A stretch of 64,000 bases of DNA from Haladaptatus sp. DJG-WS-42. Its GTDB lineage: Archaea > Halobacteriota > Halobacteria > Halobacteriales > Halococcaceae. This document shows, in pieces, positions 7,271 through 15,744 of this stretch. Location: positions 310,001-374,000 of the forward strand of contig NZ_CP147243.1 in assembly GCF_037198285.1 (NCBI RefSeq). Reading direction: 5' to 3'. The notes beneath the pieces are model-generated. The model searched no databases and was not told the DNA's origin. It saw only the letters and a program-made list of their open reading frames with translations. Made by a program: the position numbers and the translations under genes. Within the stretch, counting starts at the first letter, position 1. The number at the start of each line of letters is the position of its first letter.

Positions 7271-8466
7271 CAGATGCGCAGAACCTCGATGGCGGGGAGC
7301 GACTCGCCGGTGAGCATCTTGAGCGCCGCGCCGCCGCCCGTACTCACGTGGGTAAAGCCCTCGATGCCAAGGCGTCTGAGCGCTGCGGCGGTGTCACCGC
7401 CACCGACGATGCTGTTTTCGGCCTTCGTCGCCGCGTTGTAGAGCCCCTTCGTCCCAACGGCGAACTGCTCCATCTCGAAGACACCAGCAGGACCGTTCAG
7501 AATCACGGTGCCCGCGTTCGCCATGATGTCTCCATAGAGGTCGACCGTGCGCGAGCCGATGTCGAGGGCTGGTTCGTCGGGTGCGGCGGGCAGGTCTGCA
7601 ATCGAAATCTCTGCACGCTCGCCGTCTCGGTCGACGGCCACGTCTCGGGGGAGGATGATTTTATCGCCGTAGGCGTCGAGCAACCGGCCTGCGCGGTCGA
7701 CTTCGTCCCAGTAGCCCTCGTCTAAGATGAACTCAGAACTCGCCTTGCCGAGATCGACACCCTTTGCGATGAGAAAGACGTTTCCGACGACCCCCGTAGT
7801 GAGGACGGTGTCCGCAAGCCCGCGTTCTAAAACGCTCTCTGCGACGTCAATCGAGTCGTTGACCTTCGCGCCACCCACGGCGTAGACCCGCGGCGTGGGT
7901 GCACTCTCGATGTCGCCAAGGATGTCGATTTCGCGCTCCATCACCCGACCAGCGTAAGCGGGAAGGCGAGTCGGGAACCCGACGAGCGAGGGCTGTGAGC
8001 GGTGGGCGGCGGCGAACGCGTCATTCACGTATGCGTCGAGCACGGGGACGAGGCGGTCGACGAGTGCGGTCTGCCCGGCGACCTCGGGGTCAAACTCCAT
8101 GTACTCCTCGCTGTAAAAGCGGGTGTTCTCTAAGAGGACGGCCTCGCCGTTTTCGAGTTCGCCAATGGCGTCGCGCGCTTCTTTCGAGAAGTTCCCATCG
8201 CAATACGAGACGGGAAAGTCGAGAAGTTCGTCGAGTCGGTCTGCATGAGGAGAAAGCCCGGAAAAAGAGGACCCACCCGGCCGACCTTGGTGGGCAAGGA
8301 TGGCGACGCGCCCGCCGCGAGAGAGGAGTTCTGCAAGTGTGTCTACGTGCGCGAGGATGCGTGCATCGTCTGCGAGCGAGCCATCGTCGGCAAGCGGACT
8401 GTTGACGTCGACGCGCACCCCAATCGTGGTTCCGTCCACGGAGAGGTCGTCGAGGGTCGGAATCAT
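7270..8466 (-). CDS. pgk: phosphoglycerate kinase
   Basis: A 398-residue enzyme interconverting 1,3-bisphosphoglycerate + ADP and 3-phosphoglycerate + ATP in glycolysis and gluconeogenesis. Family markers in order are the substrate-binding N-terminal GVRVDVNSPL, AILAHQGRPGG, ENTRFYSEE, YVNDAFAAAHR, AVGGAKVNDS, ILNGPAGVFE and the C-terminal SIVGGGDTAAAL/HVSTGGGAAL nucleotide-binding loops. Length and motifs agree with archaeal PGK. The last codons overlap the GNAT gene, forming a two-gene unit. Confidence 0.97.
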   Translation of the reverse strand: MIPTLDDLSVDGTTIGVRVDVNSPLADDGSLADDARILAHVDTLAELLSRGGRVAILAHQGRPGGSSFSGLSPHADRLDELLDFPVSYCDGNFSKEARDAIGELENGEAVLLENTRFYSEEYMEFDPEVAGQTALVDRLVPVLDAYVNDAFAAAHRSQPSLVGFPTRLPAYAGRVMEREIDILGDIESAPTPRVYAVGGAKVNDSIDVAESVLERGLADTVLTTGVVGNVFLIAKGVDLGKASSEFILDEGYWDEVDRAGRLLDAYGDKIILPRDVAVDRDGERAEISIADLPAAPDEPALDIGSRTVDLYGDIMANAGTVILNGPAGVFEMEQFAVGTKGLYNAATKAENSIVGGGDTAAALRRLGIEGFTHVSTGGGAALKMLTGESLPAIEVLRI

Positions 8467-8666
8467 TAGCCACGACTGGGTTGCGCCGTCACAAATTCCT
8501 TTCTGCTCTGGGTGACCTGCAGAAGGGTACGTCTGACACCTTCACGAACGTTCATGGGCATTATCCAAACTATTGAATCGCACAACCCATATGAAGATTA
8601 CCCCGCACATGGTCACCTGTCTCCTAACCTGACGATAAAACTGTCAAAATCCCCGGCCGAAGTAAG

Positions 8667-8678
8667 AAAGGTTTATTG
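8667..8678 (+). promoter_or_regulatory. promoter of the livHMGF operon
   Basis: GAAAGGTTTATT is a BRE plus TATA-like element about 40-50 bases before the livH ATG at 8716, predicting a start near 8697 and a leader of roughly 20 bases. The region 8467-8666 upstream holds no gene that I can support. Confidence 0.45.
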
Positions 8679-8715
8679 ATGATTCAAGACCCGGTATCCA
8701 TGTGGAGCGTTCTCA

Positions 8716-9828
8716 ATGGGTATAGCAGAAACTTACACGCGTGGGCGGCGGTTTGTCATAGAGCAACCGCTCGCGCTCCTGGTAGGATTCGTCGTTGTCT
8801 TGATGATTATCGACTTGCTTGATGGTCTCTCGACAGGACGAATCCAATTTTCGCGGATCGGGACCCTCGTATGGGATGGTCTCATGCAGGGTCTCGTCAT
8901 CGGGCTTGCCGGTATCGGCCTCTCGATGACGTATAGTATTTTGAACTTCGCAAACTTCGCACACGGCGATTACATCACGAGCGGCGCGTTCGCTGGCTGG
9001 GCAACGACGTACCTCGTCGCCGGGCTTGGCCGTGCAGACGTCGGGTCGTTACTTCTCGTCGGTGCGAGCGGCTCTGTGTTCGGTGGTCAACTCGGCATTG
9101 GCATCACCGAAACGCCGCTTGCCATCATTCTCGGGATGGTTGTGGCGGGCGTGGCTGCGGTCGGATTGTCGCTGTTCATCGACCGCTTCGTCTACCGGCC
9201 GATGCGGGCAGAAGAGGGCATTGCCTTGCTCATCACGAGCATTGGTGTGGCGTTCGCTATTCGCTACCTCATCCTGTTCGTCTTCGGCTCTGACGTGCGC
9301 GGAACGACCGACGCAGGCGGCGTCCCAGAGGTCGCACCGTACTTCGTCGATGGCGCGATCAGAATCAGTATGCACGACGTGACCCTCGTGGTCGCAAGCG
9401 TCGGGCTGATGCTCGGCGTCCACCTCCTGCTCCAGCGCTCGAAGCTCGGAAAGGCAATGCGTGCGATGGCTGACAATAAAGACCTCGCACGGATTACTGG
9501 TATTCCAACCGAAGAAGTTATTCGGGCAACCTGGATTATCGGCGGCGCACTCACCGGCGTTGCTGGCTACATGTTCATCCTCTGGAAGGGGACGATTAGC
9601 TTCAACGACGGCTGGTTGCTCCTCTTGCTCATCTTCGCCGCGGTCATCCTCGGCGGGATTGGCTCTGTGTACGGCGCAATCGCTGGCGGCCTCGTGATTG
9701 GCCTCGCGGCCTCCGTGTCCGTCGTCTGGATTCCGTCCGAGTTCGCCCGGGCATCCGCGTTCATCGTGATGATTCTCATCTTGCTGTTCAAGCCAAGTGG
9801 GCTGTTCAGCGGGAGGGCAACCGCATGA
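8716..9828 (+). CDS. livH: branched-chain amino acid ABC transporter permease LivH
   Basis: A 370-residue inner-membrane permease of the LivH type. Markers are LVIGLAGIGLSMTYSILNFANFAHGD (the LivH N-terminal signature), DRFVYRPMRAEEGIALLITSIG, and the EAA-like cytoplasmic loop KAMRAMADNKDLARITGI. It forms the transmembrane channel with LivM for uptake of Leu, Ile and Val or related hydrophobic substrates. The last four bases overlap livM (ATGA), as expected for a coupled operon. A hydrophobic helix at residues 19-36 precedes the conserved core. Confidence 0.92.
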   Translation: MGIAETYTRGRRFVIEQPLALLVGFVVVLMIIDLLDGLSTGRIQFSRIGTLVWDGLMQGLVIGLAGIGLSMTYSILNFANFAHGDYITSGAFAGWATTYLVAGLGRADVGSLLLVGASGSVFGGQLGIGITETPLAIILGMVVAGVAAVGLSLFIDRFVYRPMRAEEGIALLITSIGVAFAIRYLILFVFGSDVRGTTDAGGVPEVAPYFVDGAIRISMHDVTLVVASVGLMLGVHLLLQRSKLGKAMRAMADNKDLARITGIPTEEVIRATWIIGGALTGVAGYMFILWKGTISFNDGWLLLLLIFAAVILGGIGSVYGAIAGGLVIGLAASVSVVWIPSEFARASAFIVMILILLFKPSGLFSGRATA

Positions 9829-11168
9829 GCGCAAAAGAGATGCTCGAAAACGAGCGGTCTGCACTTGCAGAACTCTGGGAGCGAGACATCGTCAAAGTCG
9901 CTGCTGTCTTCGGTGCGCTTTATTTCGCCTACATCATCGCCGGACTGGCGCTCGGCTTCGAAGTACGCGGGCAGATTAACGCCGTTGCACAACTCACGTT
10001 CTACATCGGCGTCTTCTCGCTGTTGGCACTCGCACTCAACCTCCATTGGGGGTACACGGGCCTGTTCAACATCGGGATTGCTGGCTTCATGGCCGTCGGG
10101 ATTTACACGATGGCGATGGTCTCGAAACCAATCGCCACAGAGGGCGGTGCGGCCTCGGTGGGCGGCCTCGGGCTTCCCATCTGGGTTGGCATCATCGCCG
10201 GGATGGCCGCAGCGGCGTTGCTCGGCTTCATCGTGGCGTTGCCCGCGCTGAAATTGCGCGCTGACTATCTCGCAATCGTGACGATTGCCTTCTCTGAAAT
10301 CGTCAGATTCGGCTACCTCTCTGGAACGTTCCAGAACATCACTATCTTCGGCTACGAAACTGGGACGGGCGGCGGCAGTGGTCTGATTCTCAACTTCAAA
10401 GACCCACTCCAAGCCCTCCTCGAAACGCTGTTCCTCTGGGATGCATATCTCGGCGTCGTGAGCGCGTTTACGGTTGTTGTGCCGGAGAATCCAAAACCAG
10501 TGGTCGATGGCCTCGCCTACGGGATACTGTTGCTCGTCTTCGTCGGGCTGTTCTACTGGTTGTTACAACGCACCGGCGAATCGCCGTTCGGGCGCGTGCT
10601 CAAAGCGATTCGTGAAGACGAAGACGCCGCAAACGCACTCGGCAAGAACACGAACCGGTTTAAAATCAAGTCCTTCATGCTCGGTTGTGCGCTGATGGGG
10701 CTTGCGGGCATTCTCTGGCTGATGAGTACGGGTGCTGTGACGCCCAACTTCTTCCTGCCACGCATCACGTTCTACGTGTGGATTGCCCTCATCATCGGCG
10801 GTGCTGGCTCGAACACCGGCAGTGTGCTCGGCGGCGCAGTGTTCGCTGCGGTGTTGTTCCAGGGGCCACTCTATGTGAAGAACCTGCTCGATACCGCACT
10901 CGACATCCCATCGCGCGGCCCGGCCGACTTCGGCCAAGCAATCGGGCCGCTGTTTTCGAGTCTCGACCCGATGCCGTTCATCATCTTCACGCTGAACAGC
11001 ATCAACACACTCCAGCTCGTGTTCATGGGCCTCGTGCTCATCTGGCTGATGCACAACCGTCCAGAAGGCATGCTCGGCCACCGCAAGGAGATTGCGGCGA
11101 GCATCGACCTCGGGCGGCCTGAAACGACCAAGAAGCCAACGGCAACCGACGGCGGTGACGACCAATGA
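9825..11168 (+). CDS. livM: branched-chain amino acid ABC transporter permease LivM
   Basis: A 447-residue second permease subunit. LALNLHWGYTGLFNIGIAGFMAVG is the LivM hallmark, followed by LKLRADYLAIVTIAFSEI and the EAA-type loop GRVLKAIREDEDAANALGKN. A hydrophilic N-terminal 30 residues and a charged C-terminal tail (about residues 420-447) extend the core. It pairs with LivH in the membrane. The ATGA overlaps with livH and livG indicate translational coupling. Confidence 0.92.
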   Translation: MSAKEMLENERSALAELWERDIVKVAAVFGALYFAYIIAGLALGFEVRGQINAVAQLTFYIGVFSLLALALNLHWGYTGLFNIGIAGFMAVGIYTMAMVSKPIATEGGAASVGGLGLPIWVGIIAGMAAAALLGFIVALPALKLRADYLAIVTIAFSEIVRFGYLSGTFQNITIFGYETGTGGGSGLILNFKDPLQALLETLFLWDAYLGVVSAFTVVVPENPKPVVDGLAYGILLLVFVGLFYWLLQRTGESPFGRVLKAIREDEDAANALGKNTNRFKIKSFMLGCALMGLAGILWLMSTGAVTPNFFLPRITFYVWIALIIGGAGSNTGSVLGGAVFAAVLFQGPLYVKNLLDTALDIPSRGPADFGQAIGPLFSSLDPMPFIIFTLNSINTLQLVFMGLVLIWLMHNRPEGMLGHRKEIAASIDLGRPETTKKPTATDGGDDQ

Positions 11169-11986
11169 GCGATACAGAACAGGTAGCGCAAACGACGGTC
11201 AGTGGTCCAGACCTCACCGAATACCCCCTCGAAGTCGAGGGACTCTACAAATCCTTCGGCGGGATTCAGGCAGTAAACGGAGCGACGTTCAAAGTCGAAC
11301 GTGGCACCATGACGGGGCTCATCGGCCCGAACGGGGCCGGGAAATCCACCACGTTCAACCTCATCATGGGGACGCACAAGCCCGACGCGGGCACTGTGCA
11401 GTTCAACGGTCACAACATCACCGGCCACCCGGCCCACGAGATCGCGAACAGCGGCCTCGTGCGCACTTTCCAGATCGCGCGTGAACTCGCAGACATGACC
11501 GTCTTAGAGAACATGATGCTCGCCCCGAAACACCAGAAGGGCGAGGCACTCTGGCGGTCGGTCGTCCCGTTCGCCCGCAACGACGTGGTCATGCAGGAAC
11601 AGGAACTGCTTGACCGCGCGTGGGGCATGCTCGAATTCTTCGAAATCGACCACCTCGCAGAGGAGTACGCGGGCAACCTCTCTGGAGGCCAGCGCAAACT
11701 GCTCGAAATGGCACGCGCGTTGCTCACCGACCCCGACATGCTCCTCCTCGACGAGCCGTTCGCGGGAGTCAACCCGTCGCTCGAAAAGCGGCTGTTGAAA
11801 CACATCCACGAACTGCGCGAAGAGGGCTACACGTTCCTGATTGTCGAACACGACATCGACCTCATCATGAACAACACCTCGCACGTCATCGTGATGCACC
11901 AAGGAAAGGTGCTGACCGAAGGCCCACCGCAGGAGGTCAAGGCAAACGAGGACGTCATCGAAGCGTACCTCGGGGGGACGGTATGA
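11165..11986 (+). CDS. livG: branched-chain amino acid ABC transporter ATPase LivG
   Basis: A 273-residue ABC ATPase. Visible motifs are Walker A GPNGAGKST, the LivG-specific GLVRTFQIARELADMTVLEN Q-loop region, ABC signature LSGGQRKLLEMARAL, Walker B MLLLDEPFAGVNP and the switch His in VEHDIDL. An N-terminal extension of about 20 residues precedes the domain. It powers transport together with LivF on the cytoplasmic face. Start and stop both overlap the neighbouring liv genes. Confidence 0.93.
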   Translation: MSDTEQVAQTTVSGPDLTEYPLEVEGLYKSFGGIQAVNGATFKVERGTMTGLIGPNGAGKSTTFNLIMGTHKPDAGTVQFNGHNITGHPAHEIANSGLVRTFQIARELADMTVLENMMLAPKHQKGEALWRSVVPFARNDVVMQEQELLDRAWGMLEFFEIDHLAEEYAGNLSGGQRKLLEMARALLTDPDMLLLDEPFAGVNPSLEKRLLKHIHELREEGYTFLIVEHDIDLIMNNTSHVIVMHQGKVLTEGPPQEVKANEDVIEAYLGGTV

Positions 11987-12690
11987 GCCTGCTCGAAGTC
12001 CGCGACTTAGACGCCGGTTACGGCGAGGACTTACAGATTCTCACCGACGTGGACATGGACGTTGGCGAAAGCGAGTACGTGACGATTGTCGGCCCGAACG
12101 GTGCGGGCAAATCGACCATGATGAAGTCCGTCTTCGGACTGACAACCCACATGGGTGGCACCGTAGAGTTCAACGGCGAGGAAATCTCCGGGCTGAACCC
12201 CGAAGAGATTATCCACAAGGGAATCGGGTACGTCCCACAGAACGACAACATCTTCCCGACGCTCACGGTCCAAGAGAATCTGGAGATGGGCGCGTACATT
12301 CTGGACGAACTGCCACAGGATGCCCTCAACGCAGTCTACGAGCGGTTCCCGATTCTCAAAGAGCGCAAAGACCAGAAAGCCGGGACGATGTCCGGCGGCC
12401 AGCGCCAGATGCTCGCGATGGGTCGGGCGCTCATGCTCGAACCCGAACTCCTCCTGCTCGACGAGCCATCCGCCGGGCTTGCCCCCGACCTCGTCATGGA
12501 GATGTTCGACAAAATCGACGAAATCAACGACGCAGGCACGGCCATCATGATGGTCGAGCAGAACGCGAAGGAAGCGCTTCGCCGGTGTGACCGCGGCTAC
12601 GTCCTCGCAAACGGGCAGAACCGCTTTATGGACTCCGGCGACGCACTCCTCGCAGACGACGAAGTGCGCCAAGAGTTCCTCGGCGGGTAA
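11983..12690 (+). CDS. livF: branched-chain amino acid ABC transporter ATPase LivF
   Basis: A 235-residue ABC ATPase starting MSLLEVRDLDAGYG at 11983, overlapping livG by ATGA. Motifs are Walker A GPNGAGKST, GIGYVPQNDNIFPTLTVQEN (LivF-type Q loop), a signature reading MSGGQRQMLAMGRAL (Met in place of the usual Leu), Walker B LLLLDEPSAGLAP and the H-loop position occupied by Gln in MMVEQNA. The Gln is normal for LivF proteins. It is the last gene of the operon and is followed by a T-rich terminator. Confidence 0.93.
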   Translation: MSLLEVRDLDAGYGEDLQILTDVDMDVGESEYVTIVGPNGAGKSTMMKSVFGLTTHMGGTVEFNGEEISGLNPEEIIHKGIGYVPQNDNIFPTLTVQENLEMGAYILDELPQDALNAVYERFPILKERKDQKAGTMSGGQRQMLAMGRALMLEPELLLLDEPSAGLAPDLVMEMFDKIDEINDAGTAIMMVEQNAKEALRRCDRGYVLANGQNRFMDSGDALLADDEVRQEFLGG

Positions 12691-12701
12691 GCGCGAGTTC
12701 A

Positions 12702-12716
12702 GTTTTTCTTTTTTTT
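12702..12716 (+). terminator. T-tract terminator after livF
   Basis: A run of thymines interrupted once (TTTTTCTTTTTTTT, 12703-12716) lies 12 bases past the livF stop. Archaeal RNA polymerase terminates at such tracts without needing a hairpin. Confidence 0.7.
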
Positions 12717-12773
12717 GGCCCGGTACTGTTCTCACCGAAAGCTTATGCCAAAAAATGATGTATTTCCAACGTA

Positions 12774-13616
12774 ATGGCCCCTCCGCTCACTCGTCGCGAA
12801 ACGCTACTCGCAGGTGGCACGGCACTCGCCACACTCGCAGGGTGTGTCAGTTCGTCGCCTTCCGAATCGGAAGAGAACGCCACGACAACGTCGCCCCCAG
12901 CAACGACGACGGAATCAGCAGCAAGCGTCACCGTCAACGCTGTCAAGGTGACGCCAACAATCGTCACGTTCAACTCGCCCGATTCGACCCACACGATGGG
13001 CGAAAAAGACGAACAGTTCGCGCTTATCCGGGTATCAGCCGAGGAGGCGAACGCCCCTGCCCGCGACGATTTCTCGATTGGAGTCGGGGATTCGAACTAT
13101 GCATCCCAGCCAATGGATTACGGGGAGCGATACAGCCGAATGTCGGGCTATCGGACGTTCTATGGCGAAGAATCATCCGGCTACCTCTTGTTCGTGCTTC
13201 CAAAGCCGATCTCGAGCGAGGAGGCCAGCCTGCAGTGGCCGAGTGGGGAGTACGCATTCGAGGCGGACACAGTCGCCGCGCTCTCCCAGCCACCGACGGA
13301 CTTCGCAGTGCGCGAATTTTCCACCCCGGAAACAGTCAAAAGCGGCACAGAGGTCACCCTCACCTTGACCGTCGAGAACACCGGAAGCGCCGATGGAACG
13401 TTCGTCGGGGCGCTCAACCGAATCGGCCCACAGGTTGCCTACACGCCCGAAAAATGGGTCGAAGTCTCGATTCCGGCGGGCGAGTCACGAACGTGGACGT
13501 ATTCCTACCGGCCGACCACTGGAGACGGCGGAGAAGGGTCGATGACGTATCGGATGCCGTGGCGAAACGGGAGCGAGGAGACGACCACGACTCTCGAATC
13601 GGACGACACTGAATAG
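12774..13616 (+). CDS. Tat lipoprotein with CARDB-like domain
   Basis: A 280-residue surface lipoprotein. The signal has a twin-arginine motif (TRRETLLAGG) and a lipobox LAGC (Cys24), followed by a Ser/Thr/Glu-rich linker to about residue 50. From about residue 180 a beta-rich segment (VKSGTEVTLTLTVENTGSADG and VEVSIPAGESRTWTYSY) resembles the CARDB/NEW3 adhesion-type fold. The middle region is not recognised. It sits between livF and the convergent livK gene but has no evident transport motif. Function is unknown. Confidence 0.75.
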   Translation: MAPPLTRRETLLAGGTALATLAGCVSSSPSESEENATTTSPPATTTESAASVTVNAVKVTPTIVTFNSPDSTHTMGEKDEQFALIRVSAEEANAPARDDFSIGVGDSNYASQPMDYGERYSRMSGYRTFYGEESSGYLLFVLPKPISSEEASLQWPSGEYAFEADTVAALSQPPTDFAVREFSTPETVKSGTEVTLTLTVENTGSADGTFVGALNRIGPQVAYTPEKWVEVSIPAGESRTWTYSYRPTTGDGGEGSMTYRMPWRNGSEETTTTLESDDTE

Positions 13617-13659
13617 ACCTGCGGCTCAGCGCGTTTGCGTCGAAAGAAAAGGTGTAGAT

Positions 13660-15024
13660 TTACTGGCCGAGGGCTTGTTCGACAACCGACGTGTACGAGG
13701 ACTCGCCGATGTTGAACGCAACCTTGTTCGTGACCGTGCCGCCGAAGCTTCCTTCGAACACTTCTGCGAAGCGGTCGGACAGTTGCTGGCCGTAGTCGTT
13801 GTTGACGAACAGCGTCGCGGCTGTCGAACCGCTGAGGCGCTCTGCTGCGACCTGCGCCATGACGCGACCCTGCAGGAAGTCAGAGGGTGCCGTCCGGAAG
13901 ATGTAGTCGTCGTCTTCCAAGTTGGAGACAGACAGTGCCGTCGAGGACGGCGAGCAGCCAACGACCTGGTTCGGGATGAACACTTGCTGTGAGACGGGCA
14001 CGTTGACACCCGAGGATGCAGACCCACACACTGCGGGGTAGCCTGCATTGACGAGTGCCTGTGCGGCCGCCACACCGGAGTCCGGCGACGTCTGCGTGTC
14101 TTCGACCTGTGCATCAACGGTGATGTTGATGTTCGCATCGTTAACCTGCAGTGCGGGCAGGCGGGCTGCGTTAATCATCGGCTGCCCGACTGCGGCGAGG
14201 TCGCCGGTCTCAGGCAGGAGGATTCCAACCTTTACTTCGCGGCTGCCGCTGCCGGGTGCAGAGTCGGCCATCGGGCCGGAGCCGTCTGGGTTCTCGCTCT
14301 CGAAGTTCTGGGTGTCCTGTGCGGGCGAACTCTGGTTCGCGCGGTCGAACTCCCAGACGTCGTAGGCTGCGGACGCCGGGTCACCCTTGTCATCGAAGTT
14401 GACTGCGGAGGATGCACCCTGATAGTTGATGTCGTCACCGGCCGCGGCGGCTTCGACAGCATCAACGAAGTTCTCTGGACCGAACTCTTCGCCGGATGGG
14501 TTTGCGATGCGGCGCAGTTGGTCACGGATGTCCGTCCCGTTGTTTGCGCCTGCGGCGACGTTTGCGAGGATGAGGACTGCAACCGAGTCGTACGACTGGG
14601 AGGTGAACACGGACGGTGCCGCGCCGAACTCGTCTTGGAACAGTGATTCGAACGCTGCCTGGTTTGGCCCGCCTGCTGCGGGGGCCGTCCCGGTCACGTT
14701 CGCCATGTCGTTACCGACCTGGTCTGGGAGGGTGTTAGAGCGAAGCCCATCAGGTACCAGAATCTGTTCGCTGCCGTCGCTCAGGTTGTAGTAGTCACGG
14801 AACAGCTGGATACCCGACTCTGGGTAGCCAATCACGGTGATGACGTCTGGCGAGCCGTCCCCGCCGCCACCGCCACCGCCGCCGGTCGTGGTGGTACCGC
14901 CACCGCCGCCGCTCGTGGTCGTCGTCTCCTCACCGTCCGGACTGCCGATACAACCGGCCAATCCAGCAATCCCTGCTGCGCCAAGTCCCTTAAGGAACCG
15001 TCGGCGCTCGTTATTTGGTGCCAT
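13660..15024 (-). CDS. livK: LivK-type substrate-binding lipoprotein, circularly permuted
   Basis: A 454-residue ABC substrate-binding lipoprotein: Tat signal with RRRFLKG, lipobox LAGC (Cys25), and a Gly/Thr linker to about residue 58. The two halves of the type I binding fold are in swapped order. Residues 59-227 (ITVIGYPESGIQLFRD through YQGASSAVNFDDKGD) correspond to the C-terminal half of ordinary LivK proteins. Residues 263-454 (KVGILLPETGDLAAVGQP through FNIGESSYTSVVEQALGQ) correspond to the N-terminal half. A 35-residue Ser/Gly/Asp-rich linker joins old C-terminus to old N-terminus. The frame is uninterrupted and the signal is intact, so the protein is probably functional and serves livHMGF on the opposite strand. 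Confidence 0.88.
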   Translation of the reverse strand: MAPNNERRRFLKGLGAAGIAGLAGCIGSPDGEETTTTSGGGGGTTTTGGGGGGGGDGSPDVITVIGYPESGIQLFRDYYNLSDGSEQILVPDGLRSNTLPDQVGNDMANVTGTAPAAGGPNQAAFESLFQDEFGAAPSVFTSQSYDSVAVLILANVAAGANNGTDIRDQLRRIANPSGEEFGPENFVDAVEAAAAGDDINYQGASSAVNFDDKGDPASAAYDVWEFDRANQSSPAQDTQNFESENPDGSGPMADSAPGSGSREVKVGILLPETGDLAAVGQPMINAARLPALQVNDANINITVDAQVEDTQTSPDSGVAAAQALVNAGYPAVCGSASSGVNVPVSQQVFIPNQVVGCSPSSTALSVSNLEDDDYIFRTAPSDFLQGRVMAQVAAERLSGSTAATLFVNNDYGQQLSDRFAEVFEGSFGGTVTNKVAFNIGESSYTSVVEQALGQ

Positions 15025-15049
15025 ACAACTCGGTCTATTGGTCGTGAAG

Positions 15050-15060
15050 TTTATAAAACT
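15050..15060 (-). promoter_or_regulatory. livK promoter
   Basis: On the minus strand AGTTTTATAAA (15050-15060) is a strong TATA box, 26-36 bases before the livK ATG at 15024, predicting a very short leader. Confidence 0.6.
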
Positions 15061-15120
15061 ACCCTTGAATATGTGACTCCCTGCCGCGGTTTTGATTTAT
15101 TGTCGAAATAAAAGCGATGG

Positions 15121-15669
15121 TCAAATGTCACGACAATCGGGGCAAACAAGCTGCCCGTTGACATTCGCTAAATCTCTGGTTAACGACCCACAGACCTCAC
15201 AGATGCTTTGATTCGAATACTCGGTATCGAGTGGATCCGCATCAGAAAGGGTCGGCTCTGTGTCGACTTCGTCGCCAGCACCGAGGTGGCCAAGAACCGA
15301 TGCGGTAACCAAATCACGTTCGGTAACGATTCCGATAGGTTCGGTGCCTTCAAGCACGACGAGACGACCAGCATCCCCCCGCGTGAGCATGCTCGCTGCT
15401 TCCTCTACTGGCAAATCAGTCGAGACGGTGACGATACCGGGATGCATCACATCAGAAACGGTTGCAGAACTCGGATCCCTCCCGTTGAGAAACAGGCCAA
15501 GCATATCGCCTTCGGTGACGAGCCCAACGACCTCTTGCCCGCGTAAAACCACGGCACAGCCCTGTCCTTCGTCGCGGATGAGTTGGGCCGTGTTGACAGC
15601 CAAGTCAGCCTCGCTCACCCCGACAAATTCACGGGTCATCACATCGCGAATCGTGACGGTATCTCCCAT
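15121..15669 (-). CDS. two-CBS-domain protein with C-terminal zinc ribbon
   Basis: A 182-residue protein starting MGDTVTIRDVMTREFVGVSE. Two CBS motifs occupy about residues 7-65 and 68-125 (VVGLVTEGDMLGLF; DVMHPGIVTVSTDLPVEEA; PIGIVTERDLV). These usually bind adenine nucleotides or S-adenosyl ligands as sensors. The C-terminus holds CEVCGSLTRDLANVNGQLVCPDC, a treble-clef or zinc-ribbon pair of CxxC motifs. CBS plus zinc-ribbon proteins are common in haloarchaea as presumed regulators. The partner is unknown; it is a single-gene unit here. Confidence 0.85.
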   Translation of the reverse strand: MGDTVTIRDVMTREFVGVSEADLAVNTAQLIRDEGQGCAVVLRGQEVVGLVTEGDMLGLFLNGRDPSSATVSDVMHPGIVTVSTDLPVEEAASMLTRGDAGRLVVLEGTEPIGIVTERDLVTASVLGHLGAGDEVDTEPTLSDADPLDTEYSNQSICEVCGSLTRDLANVNGQLVCPDCRDI

Positions 15670-15744
15670 ATGAGAATGTTTCACACACTAGGGCTAAAAG
15701 CTACCTCCAGCATGCTTAAGGATACGCCCGCCGTATGTGTGTAA

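Noticed and set aside
9049-9864. Long minus-strand frame opposite livH
   Set aside because: Polar, low-complexity composition from reading a GC-rich gene backwards; livH and livM are strongly supported on the plus strand.
14864-14930. GCC/CCG triplet run as a possible repeat element
   Set aside because: It encodes the Gly/Thr linker behind the LivK lipobox, a normal lipoprotein feature, and is not a separate repeat.
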